From: an uncultured Prevotella sp.
Lineage (GTDB): Bacteria > Bacteroidota > Bacteroidia > Bacteroidales > Bacteroidaceae
Direction: 5' to 3'
Assembly (NCBI GenBank): GCA_944319795.1
Contig: CALUFA010000025.1
Coordinates: 1-34,966, forward strand
Length of the DNA: 34,966 bases
Shown here piece by piece: positions 26,569 through 34,966 of the stretch. Each line of letters begins with the position of its first letter. The first letter of the stretch is position 1. The translations under genes were made by a program, and so were the position numbers. The notes under the pieces were generated by a model. It was not told where the DNA came from. It saw only the letters and a program-made list of their open reading frames with translations, and made no database searches.

Positions 26569-29500
26569 TTAGTCAAGAGTAAGGCTCAAACCGAGACCGC
26601 GAAGCTCGTGCAGCAGCACGTTGAGCGACTCGGGAATGCCCGGCGTAGGCATGGGCTCGCCCTTTACGATGGCCTCGTAAGCCTTTGAACGCCCGACAAC
26701 GTCGTCCGACTTGATTGTAAGTATCTCCTGAAGAACATGGCTTGCGCCGAACGCCTCCAACGCCCAGACCTCCATCTCTCCGAAACGCTGGCCACCGAAC
26801 TGTGCCTTACCGCCGAGAGGCTGCTGGGTGATGAGTGAGTACGGTCCTATGCTGCGGGCGTGCATCTTGTCTTCAACCATGTGGCCGAGCTTAAGGAAGT
26901 ATGTTATACCTACGGTTGCCGGCTGGTCGAACGGCTCGCCCGTCTCGCCGTCGTAAAGTCGAGTTGAGCAAAGGCGAGGAAGTCCGGCTTTGTCAGTCCA
27001 CTCCTGAAGGTCGTCGAGTTTCGCACCGTCGAAAATCGGAGTGGCGAACTTAACGCCGAGGCGTTTTCCTGCTGCGCCGAGGATTGCTTCGAAAATCTGT
27101 CCGAGGTTCATACGCGAAGGCACGCCCAGGGGGTTAAGCACCAAGTCGACGGGACGGCCGTCAGCAAGGAACGGCATGTCTTCCTGACGGACGATCTTAG
27201 ACACGATACCCTTGTTACCATGACGTCCTGCCAGCTTGTCTCCAACGCTGATCTTACGCTTCTTTGCAACATAGACTTTGGCCATCTGCAGAATGCCTGA
27301 AGGCAGCTCGTCGCCTATCGTTATGGCGAACTTACGGCGCTTCAGTTCGGCGTCGAGCAGCTTATATTTCTTTATGAAGTTCATTATGAGCTTCTGTATC
27401 AGCATGTTCGTATGCTCGTCGTCGGTCCAGTTGTTCGACTGGATTCCGTCATATTCAAGGTTCTTAAGATGGGCGATAGTAAACTTGCTACCTTTCGTTA
27501 TAATTTCAGCGCCGGTGTAATCCTTGATGCCCATCGAAGTCTTATCCTCGGTCAGCGTAAGGAGCTTGTCAACAAGAATGTCCTTCAAGTCGTAAATCTT
27601 GGCAGCATACTCCTCGTCTATCTTAGCCAAGACGACCTTATCCTGCTGTTTTGACGCACGGGTCTTCACTGCGCGAGAGAACAATTTCTTGTCAATAACG
27701 ACGCCTGTCAACGACGGATTGGCTTTCAACGACGAATCCTTAACGTCGCCGGCCTTGTCGCCGAAGATGGCACGGAGCAGTTTCTCCTCAGGCGACGGAT
27801 CGCTCTCGCCCTTCGGCGAGATCTTTCCGATAAGGATGTCGCCAGGCTCGACGCGCGCTCCGACGCGGATGATACCATTGTCGTCAAGATCCTTGGTAGC
27901 CTCTTCGCTGACGTTCGGGATGTCGCTTGTAAATTCTTCCATGCCTCGCTTCGTCTCACGGACGTCAAGCGAATATTCATCAACATGCACGGAGGTGAGG
28001 ATATCCTCACGGACAACACGCTCGTTGAGCACGATAGCGTCCTCATAGTTGTAGCCCTTCCAAGGAATGTAAGCCACCAAGAGGTTGCGTCCGAGAGCAA
28101 GCTCTCCGTTTTCCGTAGCATATCCTTCGGTAAGGATGTCGCCTTTCTTAACCCTTTGTCCCTTGTCGCAGATAGGACGAAGGTCGATTGTCATATTTTG
28201 GTTGGTACGGCGGAACTTAGGAATGCGGTATTCCTTGAGCGCCGGCTCGAAGCTGACGAACTCCTCTTCCTCCGTACGGTCGTAAAGTATTCGTATAGTT
28301 GTAGCGTCGACGTATTCGATAACACCCTCGCCCTCAGCCGTAATCATGGTGCGCGAGTCTACGCAGACCTGGCGCTCTATGCCTGTTCCTACGATAGGAG
28401 CTTCGTTGTGAAGCAACGGTACGGCCTGGCGCATCATGTTACTGCCCATCAACGCACGGTGGGCGTCGTCGTGCTCCAAGAACGGGATCAAGCCTGCGGC
28501 GATAGAAGCTATCTGCTGCGGAGAAACGTCCATGAGGTCCACGTCCGAAGGAGGCACAACGGGGAAGTCTGCATCCTGGCGGCACTTAACGACGTTTCTG
28601 ATGAACGTTCCGTCATCGTTAAGCGGAGCGTTGCCCTGGCCGATGATATGGTCTTCCTCCTCTTCTGCGGTAAGATAAACGATATGTTCGTTGTCCAAAT
28701 CTACAACTCCGTCCTTGACCTTACGGTAGGGTGTCTCGATAAAGCCGAGGTCGTTGATCTTAGCGTAAACGCAAAGCGACGAAATAAGTCCGATGTTAGG
28801 ACCTTCAGGACTCTCGATCGGGCACAAGCGGCCGTAATGCGTATAGTGAACGTCGCGTACCTCGAAACCGGCACGCTCACGCGACAAACCGCCAGGGCCG
28901 AGGGCCGAAAGACGGCGCTTATGGGTAACCTCGGCAAGGGGGTTGGTTTGGTCCATGAACTGCGACAACGGGTTTGTACCGAAGAAAGAGTTGATAACGC
29001 TCGAAATAGTCTTAGCGTTAATCAGGTCGGTAGGAGTGAACACCTCGTTGTCACGCACGTTCATGCGCTCGCGTATTGTGCGGCTCATTCGGGCAAGGCC
29101 GATCGAGAACTGGTTGCTCAACTGCTCGCCAACAGTACGCACGCGGCGGTTGCTCAAGTGGTCGATGTCGTCGACGGTTGCGTTGGAATTTACTAATTGG
29201 ATGAGATATTTGATAATCTCGATTATATCTTCTTTAGTAAGGATACGGACATCCATTTCCGTGTCCAAACCAAGTTTTTTATTTATACGGTAACGGCCGA
29301 CAGTTCCGAGGTCGTAGCGCTTGTCCGAGAAGAAAAGGTTCTGGATAACTTCGCGTGCGCTTGCATCGTCGGCAGGATCGGCATTGCGCAACTGGCGGTA
29401 GATGTAAAGAACGGCTTCCTTTTCCGAGTTGCTGGGGTCTTTCTGCAAGGTATTGAAGATTATCGAATACTTGCTTGCCGCATCCGCATCCTTGTGCAAG

Positions 29501-30381
29501 AGTATGGTTGAAGCGCCGCTGTCGATAATGTCGTCGATATTTTCCTTCGTAATTTCAGTCTCACGCTCCATGATGACCTCATTGCGCTCGATTGAAACAA
29601 CTTCACCCGTATCCTCGTCTACGAAATCCTCGTTCCAGCTTTTCAGCACCCTTGCGGCCAGCTTGCGCCCGAGCACATCCTTCATGTTCTTCTTATTCAC
29701 CTTTATTTCCTCGGCAAGGTCGAAGATTTGGAGGATGTCTTTATCCGTTTCAAAGCCGATGGCCCTCAGCAAGGTTGTAACCGGTAACTTCTTCTTTCTG
29801 TCAATGTAGGCGTACATCACATTGTTGATATCCGTTGCAAACTCGATCCAAGAGCCTTTGAACGGGATGATGCGGGCTGAGTAAAGCACCGTACCGTTGG
29901 CATGGACGCCCTGGCCGAAGAACACGCCCGGCGACCTGTGCAGCTGGGATACTACGACGCGCTCGGCACCGTTGATGATGAACGTGCCGTTGTCCGTCAT
30001 GTAAGGTATCGTACCAAGGAATACATCCTGGATGAACGTGCCGAAGTCCTCGTGGTCTGGATCCGTACAATACAGTTTCATCTTAGCCTTGAGGGGTACG
30101 CTGTACGTCAAACCGCGCTCGAGACATTCGTCGATAGTATAACGAGGCGGGTCGATGTAGTAATCCAAGAACTCAAGAACGAAGTTGTTCCTTGTGTCGG
30201 TAATAGGGAAATTCTCTGCGAAAACCTTATATAAACCGTCATTCTTGCGTTCTTCAGGCGGAGTGTCCAACTGTAAGAAGTCCTTGAAAGACCTTAACTG
30301 CACATCGAGGAAATCCGGATACGGCATCGGATTCTTCACGCTGGCAAAATTTACTCTGTTATCAACAATTTTTGAAGCCAT
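26569..30381 (-). CDS. rpoB: RNA polymerase subunit beta
   Basis: The second large subunit of RNA polymerase, 1270 residues. The rifampicin pocket reads [20 protein letters not shown] (473-492). Asp477, His487 and Ser492 correspond to E. coli Asp516, His526 and Ser531 and have the susceptible-type residues. Thr479 replaces Asn518, which I take as lineage variation, not resistance. Other family blocks are intact: [41 protein letters not shown] and [13 protein letters not shown]. The gene is separated from rplL by 181 bases that contain a hairpin with a T tract (30503-30540), as in the known attenuator of E. coli. Confidence 0.99.
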   Translation of the reverse strand: MASKIVDNRVNFASVKNPMPYPDFLDVQLRSFKDFLQLDTPPEERKNDGLYKVFAENFPITDTRNNFVLEFLDYYIDPPRYTIDECLERGLTYSVPLKAKMKLYCTDPDHEDFGTFIQDVFLGTIPYMTDNGTFIINGAERVVVSQLHRSPGVFFGQGVHANGTVLYSARIIPFKGSWIEFATDINNVMYAYIDRKKKLPVTTLLRAIGFETDKDILQIFDLAEEIKVNKKNMKDVLGRKLAARVLKSWNEDFVDEDTGEVVSIERNEVIMERETEITKENIDDIIDSGASTILLHKDADAASKYSIIFNTLQKDPSNSEKEAVLYIYRQLRNADPADDASAREVIQNLFFSDKRYDLGTVGRYRINKKLGLDTEMDVRILTKEDIIEIIKYLIQLVNSNATVDDIDHLSNRRVRTVGEQLSNQFSIGLARMSRTIRERMNVRDNEVFTPTDLINAKTISSVINSFFGTNPLSQFMDQTNPLAEVTHKRRLSALGPGGLSRERAGFEVRDVHYTHYGRLCPIESPEGPNIGLISSLCVYAKINDLGFIETPYRKVKDGVVDLDNEHIVYLTAEEEEDHIIGQGNAPLNDDGTFIRNVVKCRQDADFPVVPPSDVDLMDVSPQQIASIAAGLIPFLEHDDAHRALMGSNMMRQAVPLLHNEAPIVGTGIERQVCVDSRTMITAEGEGVIEYVDATTIRILYDRTEEEEFVSFEPALKEYRIPKFRRTNQNMTIDLRPICDKGQRVKKGDILTEGYATENGELALGRNLLVAYIPWKGYNYEDAIVLNERVVREDILTSVHVDEYSLDVRETKRGMEEFTSDIPNVSEEATKDLDDNGIIRVGARVEPGDILIGKISPKGESDPSPEEKLLRAIFGDKAGDVKDSSLKANPSLTGVVIDKKLFSRAVKTRASKQQDKVVLAKIDEEYAAKIYDLKDILVDKLLTLTEDKTSMGIKDYTGAEIITKGSKFTIAHLKNLEYDGIQSNNWTDDEHTNMLIQKLIMNFIKKYKLLDAELKRRKFAITIGDELPSGILQMAKVYVAKKRKISVGDKLAGRHGNKGIVSKIVRQEDMPFLADGRPVDLVLNPLGVPSRMNLGQIFEAILGAAGKRLGVKFATPIFDGAKLDDLQEWTDKAGLPRLCSTRLYDGETGEPFDQPATVGITYFLKLGHMVEDKMHARSIGPYSLITQQPLGGKAQFGGQRFGEMEVWALEAFGASHVLQEILTIKSDDVVGRSKAYEAIVKGEPMPTPGIPESLNVLLHELRGLGLSLTLD

Positions 30382-30502
30382 TACAGATTTATGTTACCGT
30401 TATAAATGCCACCAATTCAAAACATCAAGACCGGTTGACAACCTTAAAACATCCGGTCGGAAGAAATATGCAGCGGTGGGTGACTGCATCGTAAAAAGAC
30501 AC

Positions 30503-30540
30503 AAAAAGGTTAAGACTCTCCGACTGGGAGAATCTTAACC
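30503..30540 (-). terminator. Attenuator-like hairpin between rplL and rpoB
   Basis: On the minus strand, 14-base arms (30527-30540 and 30508-30521, GGTTAAGA with TCTTAACC at the base) pair with one G-U and are followed by TTTTTGTG. It begins 22 bases after rplL. Partial termination here would lower rpoBC output relative to ribosomal proteins, as established for E. coli. Its effect here is inferred. Confidence 0.8.
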
Positions 30541-30562
30541 CATCAATATTTAAGAAGTCTGA

Positions 30563-30943
30563 TTACTTAAGCTCAACCTTAGCGCCAGCCTCTTCGATAG
30601 CCTTCTTCAGGTTCTCAGCCTCGTCCTTAGACAGACCTTCCTTCAATGTAGAAGGAGCGCCGTCTACGAGATCCTTAGCCTCTTTCAGACCAAGTCCGCA
30701 AGCCTCTTTAACGGCCTTTACAACCTGGAGCTTAGCACCGCCAACCTCAGCGAGAACAACATCGAAAGATGTCTTCTCCTCAGCCTCGGCAGCTGCGCCA
30801 CCAGCAGCAGGACCAGCAGCAACAGCAACAGCTGCAGCAGCGGGCTCGATTCCATACTCGTCCTTCAGGACTGTTGCCAACTCGTTTACTTCTTTTACTG
30901 TCAAATTAACTAATTCTTCAGCAATAGCTTTAATATCTGCCAT
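30563..30943 (-). CDS. rplL: 50S ribosomal protein L7/L12
   Basis: A stalk protein of 126 residues, present as multiple dimers on L10 and recruiting translation factors. There is an N-terminal dimerisation region ([20 protein letters not shown]), an Ala/Gly-rich hinge (about 37-56) and the factor-binding C-terminal domain ([32 protein letters not shown]). It lies 49 bases after rplJ and 22 bases before the attenuator-like hairpin. Confidence 0.98.
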   Translation of the reverse strand: MADIKAIAEELVNLTVKEVNELATVLKDEYGIEPAAAAVAVAAGPAAGGAAAEAEEKTSFDVVLAEVGGAKLQVVKAVKEACGLGLKEAKDLVDGAPSTLKEGLSKDEAENLKKAIEEAGAKVELK

Positions 30944-30992
30944 TTTATTCTAATTTTAATGTTTTTAAATGTTAAATGTTTGGGTGTTTGAT

Positions 30993-31511
30993 TTATTCAG
31001 CACGCTCGCCCAAAGTCTTGAGCACGCCATGTATTGTTTGTGCGCCTGACTGAAGAGCAGAAACAACATTCTTCGCGGGCGACTGCAGCAATGCGACAAC
31101 CTCTGCGATGAGTTCGTTCTTGCTCTTAAGAGCGGCAAGTTCTTCCAGCTTGTCTGCGCCTACATATACGCATTCCTCGGCATACGCAGCCTTCAAAGCG
31201 GGAATACCTTCTTTCACATAGTTCTTCAGCATCTTTGCAGGCACGTTGGCCGTATTGCAGAAAAGAACTGCTGTGCTGCCTTTCAAGCAGCCGTACAAAG
31301 GCTCGTAATCAATATCTGAAGCCTCCAAAGCCTTGTGGAGAAGAGTGTTCTTAACGACAACCATCTTGATTTCGTTCTTGAAGCACTCACGGCGGAGCTT
31401 GCTTGTTGCGCCGGCGTTAAGGCCCGTCACGTCAACGAGGTAGAAATGAGAATACTCTTTCAGCTTCTCACCAAGTTCTACAACTATAGTATCTTTTACT
31501 TCTTTTCTCAT
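30993..31511 (-). CDS. rplJ: 50S ribosomal protein L10
   Basis: A 172-residue protein that anchors the L7/L12 stalk to 23S rRNA. The N-terminal domain shows FYLVDVTGLNAGATSKLRREC and VVKNTLLHKALE; the C-terminal helix (SPAKNVVSALQSGAQTIHGV) binds L7/L12 dimers. Only 18 bases separate it from rplA. An L10-binding leader of the E. coli type would therefore have to reach into the end of rplA; I could not identify one. Confidence 0.97.
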   Translation of the reverse strand: MRKEVKDTIVVELGEKLKEYSHFYLVDVTGLNAGATSKLRRECFKNEIKMVVVKNTLLHKALEASDIDYEPLYGCLKGSTAVLFCNTANVPAKMLKNYVKEGIPALKAAYAEECVYVGADKLEELAALKSKNELIAEVVALLQSPAKNVVSALQSGAQTIHGVLKTLGERAE

Positions 31512-31529
31512 CTTACAAAACTTTTAGAG

Positions 31530-32222
31530 TTATTCAACTGATTTAGGATCAATCTTGATACCCCTACTCATAGTGCTCGAAATATAGATACTCTTAACGT
31601 ACGTACCCTTAGCGGCAGCAGGTTTCAGTTTAATTACGGTAGCTATAAACTCCTTGGCGTTCTGGTAAATCTGTTCGGGAGTGAAAGACACCTTGCCGAT
31701 AGAAGCATGGATGATGCCGGTCTTGTCCACCTTGAAGTCTATCTTTCCCTGCTTTACTTCCTTAACAGCCTTGGCGACATCCATTGTCACGGTACCGCTC
31801 TTGGGGTTAGGCATCAAGCCACGCGGGCCGAGAACACGGCCCAAAGGTCCGATCTTACCCATGCAAGACGGCATCGTAATGATGACGTCCACATCAGTCC
31901 AACCACCTTTGATCTTTTCGATATACTCGTCGAGACCAACATAGTCAGCACCTGCTTCTTTTGCAGCAGCTTCGGCATCAGGCGTACAAAGGCAGAGTAC
32001 GCGCGTAACCTTACCTGTACCATTGGGAAGAGAAACAACGCCTCTAACCATTTGGTTGGCCTTACGCGGGTCAACGCCCAAGCGTACGTCGATATCAAGA
32101 GAAGCGTCAAACTTGGTCGTGGTTATTTCCTTAACCAGTTCGGCAGCTTCCTTCAAAGAGTATGCCTTCCCTGCTTCAACCTTATCAGCTACTGATTTTT
32201 GATTTTTTGTCAGTTTACTCAT
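31530..32222 (-). CDS. rplA: 50S ribosomal protein L1
   Basis: A 230-residue L1-stalk protein. Typical segments are [39 protein letters not shown], the [15 protein letters not shown] turn and [20 protein letters not shown]. In many bacteria L1 also represses translation of the rplK-rplA mRNA. It follows rplK by 17 bases. Confidence 0.98.
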   Translation of the reverse strand: MSKLTKNQKSVADKVEAGKAYSLKEAAELVKEITTTKFDASLDIDVRLGVDPRKANQMVRGVVSLPNGTGKVTRVLCLCTPDAEAAAKEAGADYVGLDEYIEKIKGGWTDVDVIITMPSCMGKIGPLGRVLGPRGLMPNPKSGTVTMDVAKAVKEVKQGKIDFKVDKTGIIHASIGKVSFTPEQIYQNAKEFIATVIKLKPAAAKGTYVKSIYISSTMSRGIKIDPKSVE

Positions 32223-32239
32223 TTTCTTGAAGTTATAAA

Positions 32240-32680
32240 TTATTTACCAGGGAAGTCCCCCTTTACGGTGATACCCATGCTTCTTGCAGTTCCTGCTACA
32301 AGTTTCATGGCAGACTCTACTGTAAAGCAGTTAAGGTCAGCCATCTTGTCTTCGGCGATAGCGCGAACCTGATCCCATGTGACTGAAGCCACCTTCTTAC
32401 GGTTAGGCTCGGCTGAACCGCTCTTCACCTTGGCTGCCTCCATAAGCTGTACTGCTGCAGGAGGGGTCTTGATTTCGAAGCTGTATGACTTGTCAGCATA
32501 ATAAGTGATAACGACCGGAAGAACTTTTCCTGCCTTATCTTGGGTTCTGGCGTTGAATTCTTTGCAGAATCCCATAATGTTTATACCCTTGGAACCGAGA
32601 GCCGGTCCTACGGGAGGAGAGGGATTTGCAGCGCCACCTTTAATCTGTAATTTGATTAATCCAGCAACTTCTTTAGCCAT
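32240..32680 (-). CDS. rplK: 50S ribosomal protein L11
   Basis: A 146-residue protein of the GTPase-associated centre. The N-terminal [20 protein letters not shown] is diagnostic and lines the thiostrepton region; the C-terminal RNA-binding domain has [18 protein letters not shown] and [10 protein letters not shown]. The 59-base gap to nusG contains a small CGCAT/ATGCG hairpin (32722-32739), a possible regulatory leader of unknown role. Confidence 0.98.
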   Translation of the reverse strand: MAKEVAGLIKLQIKGGAANPSPPVGPALGSKGINIMGFCKEFNARTQDKAGKVLPVVITYYADKSYSFEIKTPPAAVQLMEAAKVKSGSAEPNRKKVASVTWDQVRAIAEDKMADLNCFTVESAMKLVAGTARSMGITVKGDFPGK

Positions 32681-32739
32681 TTCTTTTGTTATTAAAAAGA
32701 TTGATTATATAAAAGAACACCCGCATCCGTAACAATGCG

Positions 32740-33282
32740 TCATTCTTTTGCGACTTGCATAAAACCGAGTTCGAGCGGCGTCTTGCGCCCGAAAATCTTG
32801 ACCATGACCTTGAGTTTGTGCTTCTCAGTGTTCACTTCTTCAATGACACCACTGAAGCCACTGAACGGTCCGTCCGTAACCTTTACCGTTTCGTCAACGC
32901 TGAACGGGATGTTCACCTCTTCGGCCAACTCGGTCTCCTCGGCCGTGCCGAGAATACGGTTGACGTCAGACTGCCTCACGGGAGTAGGATTTGCCTCACC
33001 CCCGAGGAATCCCAAGACATTAGGTACGAATCGCAACGTGTGGGCAACGTCTCCTTTCAATTCCGCCTCGACGAGCACGTAGCCGGGAAGAGCTATCTTT
33101 TCCTTGACCACCCTCTTGCCGTTGCGCAAAGTGGCATGCTTCTCCATAGGTATGAGTACCTGTGAAACATAAGTCGAAAGAAGCGCGTTGTGCTTAAGTT
33201 CAGCCTCGATATATTCTTTTACCTTGGCTTCCTTTCCGCTGACAGCACGCAACACATACCATTTCTTACCTGATTCAGCCAT
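32740..33282 (-). CDS. nusG: Transcription elongation/antitermination factor NusG
   Basis: A 180-residue factor that binds RNA polymerase and links it to Rho or to the ribosome. The NGN domain is KKWYVLRAVSGKEAKVKEYI through LPGYVLVEAEL, and the KOW domain begins near residue 127 (DETVKVTDGPFSGFSGVIEE). It is located 18 bases after secE, as in most bacteria. Confidence 0.98.
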   Translation of the reverse strand: MAESGKKWYVLRAVSGKEAKVKEYIEAELKHNALLSTYVSQVLIPMEKHATLRNGKRVVKEKIALPGYVLVEAELKGDVAHTLRFVPNVLGFLGGEANPTPVRQSDVNRILGTAEETELAEEVNIPFSVDETVKVTDGPFSGFSGVIEEVNTEKHKLKVMVKIFGRKTPLELGFMQVAKE

Positions 33283-33300
33283 TTCCTCTTTTAAACGATA

Positions 33301-33492
33301 TTAATTAGGATAGATCGTACTCATGACAAACCGGAACACGGAATCCATAATGAACACCACAACCGCAATGATCAAGGAAGCAGATAATACAACCATTGCG
33401 GTGTGAGTAAGTTCGGCGCGTGTGGGCCATGATGTCTTATGCACAAGTTCGTCGTAGCAAGCTTTGCAATAATTTGATATACTCTTGAACAT
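33301..33492 (-). CDS. secE: Preprotein translocase subunit SecE
   Basis: A 63-residue single-span SecE, the short form usual in most bacteria. An amphipathic helix (YCKACYDELVHKTSWPTRAEL) precedes one membrane helix (AMVVLSASLIIAVVVFIMDSVF). I use ATG 33490-33492. The frame continues upstream to 33537, but that extension would overlap tRNA-Trp. Confidence 0.95.
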   Translation of the reverse strand: MFKSISNYCKACYDELVHKTSWPTRAELTHTAMVVLSASLIIAVVVFIMDSVFRFVMSTIYPN

Positions 33493-33507
33493 ATTATCTC
33501 TTTTTAG

Positions 33508-33580
33508 CACGGGAAGAGAGGCTCGAACTCCCGACACCTGGTTTTGGAGACCAGTGCTCTGCCAACTGAGCTATTCCCGT
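33508..33580 (-). tRNA. tRNA-Trp (anticodon CCA)
   Basis: A 73-base cloverleaf. Acceptor arms ACGGGAA and TTCCCGT pair perfectly. The anticodon stem CTGGT/ACCAG carries loop CTCCAAA with anticodon CCA. The T arm has GTTCGAG, and the discriminator is G. CCA is not encoded. It is located between tuf and secE; its 5' end directly abuts the T tract of the tuf terminator. Confidence 0.97.
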
Positions 33581-33615
33581 AAAAATAGGCTCTCGTCGAT
33601 AAAGGCGAGAGCCTA
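33581..33615 (-). terminator. Terminator after tuf
   Basis: A perfect 10-bp stem (TAGGCTCTCG with CGAGAGCCTA, 33586-33615) is followed on the minus strand by TTTTT, the last T touching the first base of tRNA-Trp. No promoter is visible between, so the downstream genes seem to depend on read-through or on a promoter inside tuf. Confidence 0.85.
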
Positions 33616-33638
33616 ATATCATATCGTCAACCTAAAGA

Positions 33639-34832
33639 TTAGTCGATGATCTCAGTGATCTGTCCTGCACCTACCGTGCGGCCACCCTCGCGGATAGCGA
33701 AGCGCAGACCAACGTTCAAAGCAACGGCGTAGATAAGGTCTACGGTGATTGTTACGTTGTCGCCCGGCATTACCATTTCAACGCCTTCCGGCAGAGAAAT
33801 CTCACCCGTGCAGTCCATTGTACGGAGGTAGAACTGAGGACGGTACTTGTTTCCGAACGGAGTGTGGCGTCCACCTTCCTCTTTCTTCAGAACGTAGATC
33901 TGAGCCTTGAACTTCTTGTAAGGCTTGATCTGTCCCGGGTGGCAGAGAACCATACCACGCTTGATTTCGTTCTTGTCGATACCGCGGAGCAACAGACCTA
34001 CGTTGTCACCAGCTTCACCCTCGTCAAGAATCTTGCGGAACATCTCAACGCCAGTAACAACCGACTTCTTGTCCTCGCCAAGACCGAGCAGCTCAACTTC
34101 ATCACCAACCTTAACACGGCCAGTCTCGATACGGCCAGTAGCAACAGTTCCACGACCAGTGATTGAGAACACGTCCTCAACCGGCATCAGGAACGGTTTG
34201 TCGAGGTCACGCGGAGGCAGCGGAATCCAGTTGTCAACAGCATCCATGAGCTCCATAACCTTGTCTTCCCACTTCTTAACGCCATTCAGGGCGCCGAGTG
34301 CAGAACCACGGATGATAGGAGTATTGTCGCCGTCGTACTCGTACTGATCGAGAAGCTCGCGCATCTCCATTTCAACAAGCTCGAGCATTTCCTCATCCTC
34401 AACCATGTCGCACTTGTTCAGGAATACGACCAAGCGGGGAACGTTTACCTGACGGGCGAGAAGTACGTGCTCGCGTGTTTGGGGCATAGGACCATCAGTT
34501 GCAGCAACAACGATGATGGCACCGTCCATCTGAGCCGCACCAGTAACCATGTTCTTCACGTAGTCAGCGTGTCCCGGGCAGTCCACGTGAGCGTAGTGAC
34601 GAGTTGCAGTCTCATACTCAACGTGGGCAGTATTGATGGTGATACCACGCTCTTTCTCTTCGGGAGCGTTGTCAATCTGGTCGAAAGACTTAACTTCCTC
34701 ACTCTTTGTAAGTCCTCTTTCGGCAAGCACCTTTGTGATGGCTGCAGTCAGAGTAGTCTTACCGTGGTCTACGTGACCGATAGTACCAATGTTAACGTGT
34801 GGTTTGGTACGTTCAAAATGTTCTTTAGCCAT
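33639..34832 (-). CDS. tuf: Elongation factor Tu
   Basis: A GTPase of 397 residues that delivers aminoacyl-tRNA to the ribosome. The motifs are GHVDHGKT (19-26), DCPGH (84-88) and NKCD (139-142), and the effector region [15 protein letters not shown] is intact. The N-terminal [20 protein letters not shown] and C-terminal [12 protein letters not shown] are typical. Only one tuf copy is in the window. It lies downstream of tRNA-Thr, 69 bases away, and is probably co-transcribed with it, as no promoter was recognised in between. Confidence 0.99.
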   Translation of the reverse strand: MAKEHFERTKPHVNIGTIGHVDHGKTTLTAAITKVLAERGLTKSEEVKSFDQIDNAPEEKERGITINTAHVEYETATRHYAHVDCPGHADYVKNMVTGAAQMDGAIIVVAATDGPMPQTREHVLLARQVNVPRLVVFLNKCDMVEDEEMLELVEMEMRELLDQYEYDGDNTPIIRGSALGALNGVKKWEDKVMELMDAVDNWIPLPPRDLDKPFLMPVEDVFSITGRGTVATGRIETGRVKVGDEVELLGLGEDKKSVVTGVEMFRKILDEGEAGDNVGLLLRGIDKNEIKRGMVLCHPGQIKPYKKFKAQIYVLKKEEGGRHTPFGNKYRPQFYLRTMDCTGEISLPEGVEMVMPGDNVTITVDLIYAVALNVGLRFAIREGGRTVGAGQITEIID

Positions 34833-34901
34833 AGCTTTAATTATTTGTTATTTTAATGAATAATCGTGTATTTTCTGCTTCGACAATCTATAAAGTCGTA
34901 G

Positions 34902-34966
<65 letters not shown>

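Noticed and set aside
26569-30381. Thr479 in the RpoB rifampicin pocket (Asn518 in E. coli) as a resistance change
   Set aside because: The key positions Asp477, His487 and Ser492 are of the susceptible type, and Thr at this position is, to my knowledge, common in Bacteroidota.
33493-33537. N-terminal extension of SecE
   Set aside because: It would overlap the tRNA-Trp gene; the ATG at 33492 gives a normal SecE.

Overview
The window looks like chromosomal DNA from a Bacteroidota species, order Bacteroidales, most likely Prevotellaceae or a close relative. Several things point there: promoters of the TTTG...TAnnTTTG type, almost no Shine-Dalgarno sequences, secreted proteins ending in type IX secretion (T9SS) sorting domains, a BlaI/M56-TonB pair, a TPR/transmembrane/AraC regulator, and the gene order DUF177-rpmF-fabH and era-der. 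There is no 16S or other species-level marker, so the genus is inference.

Layout. Positions 1-914 (minus) hold the N-terminal two thirds of a sensor histidine kinase cut by the window edge. Positions 1050-3561 (plus) hold a BlaI-type repressor with a palindrome inside its own promoter, a 66-bp tandem repeat, and an M56 metallopeptidase fused to TonB C-terminal and plug-like domains. Positions 3868-5792 are a housekeeping operon: DUF177 (YceD), ribosomal protein L32 and FabH. Positions 5930-6628 encode a SIMPL (DUF541) protein.

Positions 6677-17249 are an accessory block. A membrane TPR/AraC regulator is divergent from a three-gene operon of an M6-type metalloprotease and two large T9SS cargo proteins. 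Facing it is a translationally coupled pair of secreted proteins. The block is bracketed by the intact 3' end of the SIMPL gene (6488-6631) and a decayed second copy of the same 144 bases (17672-17815). It lies exactly where fabH and era are, from memory, neighbours in other Bacteroidales, so it reads as an old insertion into a conserved cluster.

Positions 17994-20440 carry the ribosome-assembly GTPases Era and Der, then a small lipoprotein and a secreted protein of unknown function. A 224-bp MITE-like element (21825-22048) has 17-bp terminal inverted repeats and a 10-bp flanking duplication; a truncated relative sits at 15217-15292.

Positions 22077-34966 (minus) are the classical translation/transcription cluster, in transcription order tRNA-Thr (cut), tuf, tRNA-Trp, secE, nusG, rplK, rplA, rplJ, rplL, rpoB, rpoC. 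It has terminator-like hairpins after tuf, between rplL and rpoB, and after rpoC. Intergenic DNA elsewhere is rich in repeats: three arrays of a 22-25-bp palindromic unit (3619-3709, 8215-8313, 17858-17947), low-complexity tandem tracts and several long perfect hairpins. No CRISPR array, rRNA gene, integrase or transposase gene was seen. All alignments and counts were made by eye.
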